A DNA stretch of 64,000 nt, from the NCBI RefSeq assembly GCF_041146795.1, contig NC_135170.1:35532659-35596658 (forward strand), given 5' to 3'. The translations under genes were made by a program, and so were the position numbers. Below are positions 58,283 to 64,000 of this stretch, piece by piece. Below the pieces are notes generated by a model. That model was not told the origin of the DNA, searched no databases, and worked only from the letters and a program-made list of their open reading frames with translations. This stretch comes from Maylandia zebra. Lineage: Eukaryota > Chordata > Actinopteri > Cichliformes > Cichlidae. Position 1 is the first letter of the stretch, and each line of letters begins with the position of its first letter.

Positions 58283-58779
58283 CTGTGCAGGAAGTGTGAC
58301 TTTATCCTGGTGGAAGCAAAACAGCAAAAGTCAGAGTGAATCCATGACGATGTTTGTGTGAAGCGTAGTTTGGATCTTCTTTTGCTGCTGGTTCGGTCAA
58401 TGTTGTTTGGAGAGAGTTAAAACTAACAGCTTCAGAATCAGCGCAAAAAGGGCGTGAACACAAAGCTCGACCCGCCGACAGTCAGCGAGCTGTCGGCTTT
58501 CAGCCCCGACCGTGTCCGTGCCGTCGCTGAGAAAGTCACAGCTCGCTGATCCTGATGCTTCGGCGGGTCGAGCTTTGTGTTTACGTCTCTGTGCAGAAGC
58601 CTGTTCCTGCTCTCAGTTACTGTTTTCATCTTTGGTGGTTGTTGAAACTGAGATTCTGGCATTTCGGGCAAAATAAATTGATATTTAAAAATCGATTCAG
58701 GATTTGAATGAATCGATATCACGTTATCCAAGCCAGAATCGATTTTAATCGATAAATCGATCATCAAAACCCGCCCCTA

Positions 58780-60347
58780 ACAATGGTAGCGCATGTATGA
58801 CAGTGACAGTCGCTGGGATTTGGTGCTGTATAAATTCAGTTTTTATCCTGTTAAATTAACGCGGTGTTAACGTTACACACGGGAAGAACCGCCGACTTAC
58901 GGCTGCGCTGTTGTTTCCCATAGAGGAGGTGGGAGTGGTCGCCACGGTAGGTGGAGCTGCAGGTATCGGGCGCGTTGCTGTCTGTGTATCAGGTTATTCT
59001 TAATGATTAACATTTATGTTTTTTGAAACGCCATCTCTTGGAATTCCTCGAAGCGTTGTTCATTGTTGTGCACTTGAATTTCCTCACCTGCTGAGGGAGG
59101 AGCTTGTGCATACCTGTCTGCAGGAGCTCTAAAGTTGTGTATCAGCGGGAGGAGGTGAACACGGCACTGTTCATACCGAGAGTGCATCAAATGAACACCT
59201 GATCCATTTTGGACAGCCAAACATTCGAAGCGTCTGCACCGAAGCGCCGGGCTGGTCATCGTCGGCGTCGTTAGTTTTGGTACGAGTGGATCTCCTCTGA
59301 TGTTTTTCAGCAGCGCTGTCGTCGTAGAAACAAGAAGACAGAGGCTGAACGTGACTGCTCGGACTGGGTGAGCGGATTTGAAGGACGAGCGCGTGTCCTT
59401 ATTTTGGAAGCTGTCAGCCTTTCGCGTCACGCTGCTGCCGTCACTAAAGCGATCTGAGCCGAACAGTTCTTCATTGAAGCCCATTCATGGTGAAGAGCAC
59501 TTTGTGAAAACGCAGCTGCCATTTTGTCTCGCCCACATGGGTCCGTGTCACTCTCCCTCCCTGCATTGTTTGTATTTGGCACTCCCACGGTGAAACAGCC
59601 CGATTTTCCCTGGAACGCTTCACAAGCCTCGACTTGTCAGCCGGTTCCCAGATAGACGGCTGAAGTGCAGATCCATGTTAACTGTGAACGGTAACGTCAG
59701 CAGCAGCCAGTCGTGGGATTCCTGGTGCAATACGCAGCGTTACAGATGTGCAGCACAGGCTGGGAACATCAGGGAAGCTGATGGAGTCTCTGTGAGGGAA
59801 GACTGGAAGTGGGTCACTTTACAAGAGTGCAGGAACGCATTTCCCAGCATGTTTGGCACATTAATTTGATGGTTTTCAGCCCAGCTGAAGTATAAACGGG
59901 CAAATCACATGCTGCAAAAGCAACACAGGCACCCGCTGTCTTAGTTAAAGGGGCAGCCAACATATAGCAAAACTTTGATCCAGCTTTTCCAGTACTGGAA
60001 TCCGAATCATTGATACTTAGAAAACCTCTTTCCCCTCCTTTATATACTCATTTAGGTACATAAATATGTATGTGTGGACATAGCTATGTGATTGTTTGTA
60101 TAATGGTAATTATATTTTATTTATGTTTCACGCTAATAAGAAAACTAATAAAAAAACCTGTAAATGTCTGAACAGAGGTCAGAATCCACAGATCATAAAG
60201 ATTTATTTGCCTCCAGGGGAAAATCTGAGAAAATCTGATTATGACCAAAACCCCAGTTAACAAGAAAAAGCTTTGACCTCTGACCTCCATGTTTTCACCC
60301 TGATTTCAATCTGCAGCACTGACCTGAGCACTCTCTCCATCCTCCAG
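58780..60347. other. TAO kinase intron 1, distal part
   Basis: No gene was recognised up to the acceptor at 60,347. Confidence 0.4.
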
Positions 60348-60356
60348 GCCCTGGCC

Positions 60357-60488
60357 ATGCCCTCGAATGCGCGGGCGGGCAATCTGAAGGACCCCGAGGT
60401 GGCTGATCTGTTCTGCAAAGATGACCCGGAGAAGCTGTTCACCGACCTCCGGGAGATCGGCCACGGGAGCTTTGGAGCGGTGTACTTT
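60357..60488 (+). CDS. taok2: TAO kinase, first coding exon (gene continues past window)
   Basis: STE20-family MAP3K upstream of p38/JNK and a cytoskeletal regulator. After the acceptor CATCCTCCAG ending at 60,347 and 9 nt of leader, the ATG at 60,357 opens 44 codons: [20 protein letters not shown], then [20 protein letters not shown] and AVYF, stopping at donor TTT|GTGAGT. The glycine-rich ATP loop G-H-G-S-F-G and the N-terminal KDPEVADLF leader are characteristic of TAO kinases. KDDPEKLF is closer to TAOK2 than to TAOK1 (KEDPEKLF) as I recall them, and the MPS start resembles TAOK1, so taok2 is likely but not proven. The rest of the roughly 1000-aa protein is outside the window. The exon lies between two inverted copies of one transposon. 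Confidence 0.85.
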
Positions 60489-61014
60489 GTGAGTAACATC
60501 GGAAGTGCGTCCGCTTTTGACCGTGTCAGTAACAAACTCACTCTCTGGTTTTAATGTTGTTCAGTGTGAGCAGCTTCTCTCTCCAGGTGTGAGTTTAAAA
60601 CAAAGACATCAGGTGAAGTTGTTTACATGTTAAATGATCCCTCAGAGAAAGTTAGTCACATGTGCCGATCCTGTCTGCTCCTGGATTTACTAAAGTCCAC
60701 AGCTTGTTTGGACTCTGCACCTTCATAACTACAGTACCCACCAAAAATAAAGGTGTGGGCCTCTAAAGCAGCGGTCTCAAACTTAAATGAGCTGTGAGTC
60801 GCTGTCGTCTCATTGGAGAACACTTTAGGGATCAAGTAATACAAACAAACAAGGAAAAACCCACAAATTTTTCTGAGCGCCGTGTAGCACAGTAAATCGG
60901 TTCAAGGTCAGTAAGCACAACCAGAATTCATACATTAGGCGCCCTGTTCATTTGTGAGAAAATTAAAGGATTTTAAGTGGCCTTATAGTGCGGAGAATTC
61001 ATTACACAGAAGAA

Positions 61015-61105
61015 AAGAATGTATCGCGATATATATCGTTACCGCACATGCTTCAATTTATACCGCAATATGGATTTCAGGCCATATCGGCCAGTCTGTA
61101 AACCC
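61015..61105. repeat. Fragment related to hAT terminus at 54,800
   Basis: The words 'atcgcgatatatatcgtta' and 'ggatttcaggccatatcg' resemble the 54,790-54,866 end ('atatcgttatcgcaaa', 'tttctggccatatcgc'). Confidence 0.45.
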
Positions 61106-62527
61106 GAGTGTTCCAGAGTCAGTGTGAGGTCGTCTGTCCTCAGGTCTTATACAGGACTAGCTAAGGACCACATGTGCTTTTGGTCCTGATGCAGAAACCT
61201 CAGTCGGGCTATTGGTGCAACCTGTTTCTGTGCTGTGGCGCTCCAAGGCAGCATGTTTTCTTACATCTAGAACAAAGATGTGCACGAGTTAAGTGGCTGT
61301 TTTGATCGTCATATTGTAGCAATGATCAGATCCTCTGGAACGTGAACACATGGGGTTGTGTGACCTACGAGCATCGTTCCACCACGTCCTCCTGTCCTTA
61401 AGAAACTCCTAAACCTCTTAACTGCTCCTCTCTGCTTCAAACACTTCAGCTTCAAAGCTCTTTTAAAGGCTGAGCATGTTTTATGAAAAAGTTTTATCTC
61501 TGCCGGGATTTACTTCTGACTTTAAGGGGAAATTCTTAGAAAATGTTCTTGAAGCTATTCTTAGTACAAGGAAGCTCTGCGGCTAGACGGCGAATCATCA
61601 CGTTTTTCCAGCAGTCGGTGACTGATGGGTGTGAACCAGTTTAGAAGTGTGGGACCAGAGCAGACGTGAAGCTTGCATCTGCACATGTTTGTATAGGTGC
61701 AGACATACAGCAGCACGGCGTTCTGCACGCTGGGCTTATCTTAAACCAAATCAAATAGTTTGGATTGTTGTCAGAGTGTCTCTTGGATGTACTCGCCGAG
61801 CTGTCCACCGCGTGGATCTGTGTGGGTTTCTCTTTAAAATCACTCTTATCTGTCATTAATAAAGAGAGTGTGAATCTGAAAATGTCCCCCAGCTTATTAG
61901 AAAACAGTGGGAACACGACGAGTGTGTGCGCCGCGCCTCTGCATCTCATTTCACCTGTAAAATATTCTTGAGGCTGAGTGGTAGACTCACACCTCCACAC
62001 TGCATGTCTGAGTTTCAGAGGAGCCTTGAAAGGCCATTAGAGAAGAGCTGCAGAAATAGACGCTGCGCAGCAATTTGCATCAGATAAAAAAAGAACGTTT
62101 CACACGCGGCGCCCCTCAGCGTCTCTGAAACTGTCGCTCACAACAGCTTCAAGTGTTTGCGTTTCCTGTCTTGTCTCCTGTTCCAGCGGTGGATGTTCGT
62201 GTTGAAGTAGCGAGGGCGGTGCGTGTACAGTAATCCCTGAGAGGTGACCCTCAAGCTGTTTTGTTTGTTTGTTTGTTTGTTTTATTCTTTTGGGTCTGTG
62301 TGAGGTCAAAGTTGAGCCCCTATATGCGACCATCCCAGGCACAGAAGCCCCGCCCACTCACTCTTCAGACCTTCAGCTGAAGAGCTGCCAATCAAAAGAA
62401 AGCTGCCTTAAACTGAGGGAGGTGGCTTCTAATTAGTAGTCACGATTTCTAAGCAGTGAAATAAATAATAACAGTAAATTAAAGGTTTTGTGAAAACTTG
62501 ATATTGATTAAAAAAAACCCTATTAGC
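61106..62527. other. TAO kinase intron 2, no exon seen
   Basis: Only short chance frames occur, plus a (TTTG)n run at about 62,259-62,284. Confidence 0.4.
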
Positions 62528-63402
62528 TAGGGCTGGGTTTTAATTATCGATTAAAATTGATTCTGGCTTGAATAACGTAAAATCGATTCATTCAAATCCT
62601 GAATCGATTTTTAAATATAATTTTATTTTGCCAGAAACGCCAGAATCTCCGGTGAAACCTCACAAAATTTCAACAACCACCGAACATTTAAAACAGTAAC
62701 TGAGAGCAGGAACAGGCTTCTGCACAGAGACGTGAACACAAAGCTCGACCCGCCGACGCATCAGAATCAGTGAGCTGTGACTTTCTCAGCGACGGCACGG
62801 ACACGGTCGGGGCTGAAAGCCGACAGCTCGCTGACTCTGATCTGTCGGCGGGTCCGCGTGGTTTTGGTTTTGCTCACAGGCTTTCCAGCGTTTTCCTTAT
62901 AAAACGCCGTTTTTACCGTTTCTTCCCGCAGTAAATATAAACAACGACAGTATTCAGGAAGAAAAACAAACATTGCAGATATTTTATCATAAGTCTGGTT
63001 TTACGTGGCCGATCAACACAGTTTAAAAACTGGTATAAAGTCCACACTTTGTCCATCAGTTGTTCCGTCAGGTAACATTCATGTGTTGATTAATGACTTT
63101 CTTTTGTTTTTGATCTACTGCAGAATGTTTTTAAGGTTATCTGTTATAAAATCCCAGAACAGGAAAATCTGCTTCATGTTTTTCTGTTTTATCCTCAGCT
63201 GCTTTGACACAAAGGCCTCTGCTGTGACGCTCACACCTTTGATAAAGTCTCACAAGTGTCAGCTTTCTTTTTATAGATATAAAAATATGGAAATGTACTG
63301 ATGCATGATCAGAATTATAATATTTCTGACAGAGGCAAAATTTTCCCGATTCGAATCGTGAATTGAATCGATTCTAGAAATCAGTGGCGATACCCAGCCC
63401 TC
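62528..63402 (+). mobile_element. Non-autonomous hAT-type element, 875 bp, complete
   Basis: The left end TAGGGCTGGG and right end CCCAGCCCTC are inverted. Exact 8-bp duplications CTATTAGC flank it (62,520-62,527 and 63,403-63,410). The arms contain many ATCGATT words. An imperfect palindrome lies around 62,745-62,855 (GCTCGACCCGCCGAC and 'gtcggcgggtc'). No transposase. A second, inverted copy is at 56,773-58,779. Confidence 0.9.
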
Positions 63403-63410
63403 CTATTAGC

Positions 63411-64000
63411 AGTATATTAAGGAACGATAATTGATTAAAAGCTGCACTTTGTACGAAACTGTTGCTCGACTATGCAGCGTTATCGCCACAGCTAACGGTG
63501 AAAAAGTTTATTTCTGTTTGTTCATGAAAAACCTGCTGAGACGTTTGCTGGCCGTGGCTGTTTATTTGCAGGTTATGGATCAGAAATCGTTCGATAAACA
63601 ACATCTTTCAGCTGTAGTTGAGAGCGATGTTAGCAGACGGTGACAATAACTAACAGTTATTATTGGTTTGATCGCTGCTCGGCTGTTCTGGGGTGTTTGT
63701 CTGGCTTTTTATGTGCTGCGTCACACATTGTCCCCCATTGAGTCACAATTCTATCGGTTAGGATTTTGGCTTCCACTGATGACATGACTGAGATCTCTGC
63801 CCCCCCCCCCCCTCCAAAAAAAACCAAAACAACAACCTAGCTGCTTTTAAACCTCCTGTTTGTGTCGAGGGTGAACTGATGGGCTGCTCCAAGGCTCAGT
63901 ATAAGATAAAGGAAAATTATGATGAGCAGTAAATCATACAATGCTGCTGTATTGGGACTCCAAAGATGTTAGTTTGTGTATTTTAATGCTCATTTCAGGT
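63411..64000. other. TAO kinase intron 2, end of window
   Basis: No exon was recognised. A C-run is at about 63,801-63,814. The last bases 'tttcag|gt' look like an acceptor, but the two bases after it do not fit the expected Ala codon (GC) of the next kinase exon. Confidence 0.4.

Larger units (their letters stand above)
56773..58779 (-). mobile_element. Inverted, interrupted copy of the 62,528 element
   Basis: The right part (58,440-58,779) is the reverse complement of 62,528-62,870, and the left part (56,773 to about 57,180) is the reverse complement of 63,130-63,390 ('aaacatgaagcagattttcc', 'tttgtgtcaaagtagctga', 'ttctagaatcgattcaattc'). Between them sits an unrelated element (57,185-58,144). 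The left terminus is degraded and no target duplication was confirmed. It lies in TAO kinase intron 1. Confidence 0.8.

Noticed and set aside
63990-64000. Second coding exon of the TAO kinase beginning at the window end
   Set aside because: The acceptor-like TTTCAG is followed by GT, whereas the expected next codon is GCN (Ala). Two bases are too few to decide.

Overview
The window looks like nuclear DNA of a teleost fish, probably a percomorph. The basis is vertebrate genes with compact introns, interspersed repeat types common in fish genomes, and many small hAT and Tc1/mariner-type DNA transposons. The exact species cannot be read from the sequence. Five multi-exon or single-exon protein genes and one gene start can be supported. 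In addition there is a small zinc-finger reading frame carried by a transposon.

Layout. (1) About 1-13,240, + strand: capn15, a zinc-finger calpain. I could splice it completely into 11 coding exons (938 aa). (2) 14,340-16,932, + strand: stub1, encoding the ubiquitin ligase CHIP (7 coding exons, 290 aa). (3) 18,630-23,324, - strand: jmjd8, tail-to-tail with stub1 (9 coding exons, 270 aa). capn15, stub1 and jmjd8 lie in the same neighbourhood in mammals (human 16p13.3), so this is an old linkage. (4) 26,259-36,915, - strand: a secreted or GPI-anchored trypsin-like serine protease (6 coding exons, 303 aa) whose introns are full of transposon debris. (5) 37,000-44,900: intergenic, mostly mobile elements, including one hAT element nested inside another. 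(6) 44,970-48,840, + strand: a heat-inducible hsp70 with heat-shock elements, a TATA box, a 5' UTR intron and an intronless 640-codon frame. Copies of one repeat family lie on both sides of it. (7) 50,560 to beyond the window end, + strand: a TAO kinase gene (probably taok2). It shows a CpG-rich non-coding first exon, a roughly 9.3-kb intron and the first coding exon at 60,357-60,488. The rest of the gene is outside the window.

Functional relations. CHIP and Hsp70 are direct partners: CHIP binds the C-terminal EEVD tail of Hsp70 through its TPR domain and ubiquitinates the chaperone's clients. Both halves of this interaction (the TPR/U-box protein and an EEVD-ending Hsp70) are encoded within about 31 kb here, although I see no sign that they are co-regulated. 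The other genes have unrelated roles: calpain protease, ER-lumenal JmjC protein, extracellular serine protease and MAP3K-type kinase.

The most interesting structures are transposon-derived or splice-related. They are a truncated hAT element with an apparently intact three-exon BED-finger frame; inverted copies of one element flanking the first coding exon of the TAO kinase; a (CA)n microsatellite touching the 5' splice site of a 21-nt microexon; a probable GC-AG intron in stub1; an in-frame piece of a zinc finger duplicated into the next capn15 intron; and a roughly 2-kb element with a large internal inverted repeat whose relatives flank hsp70. No prokaryotic-type system, CRISPR array or viral genome was seen.
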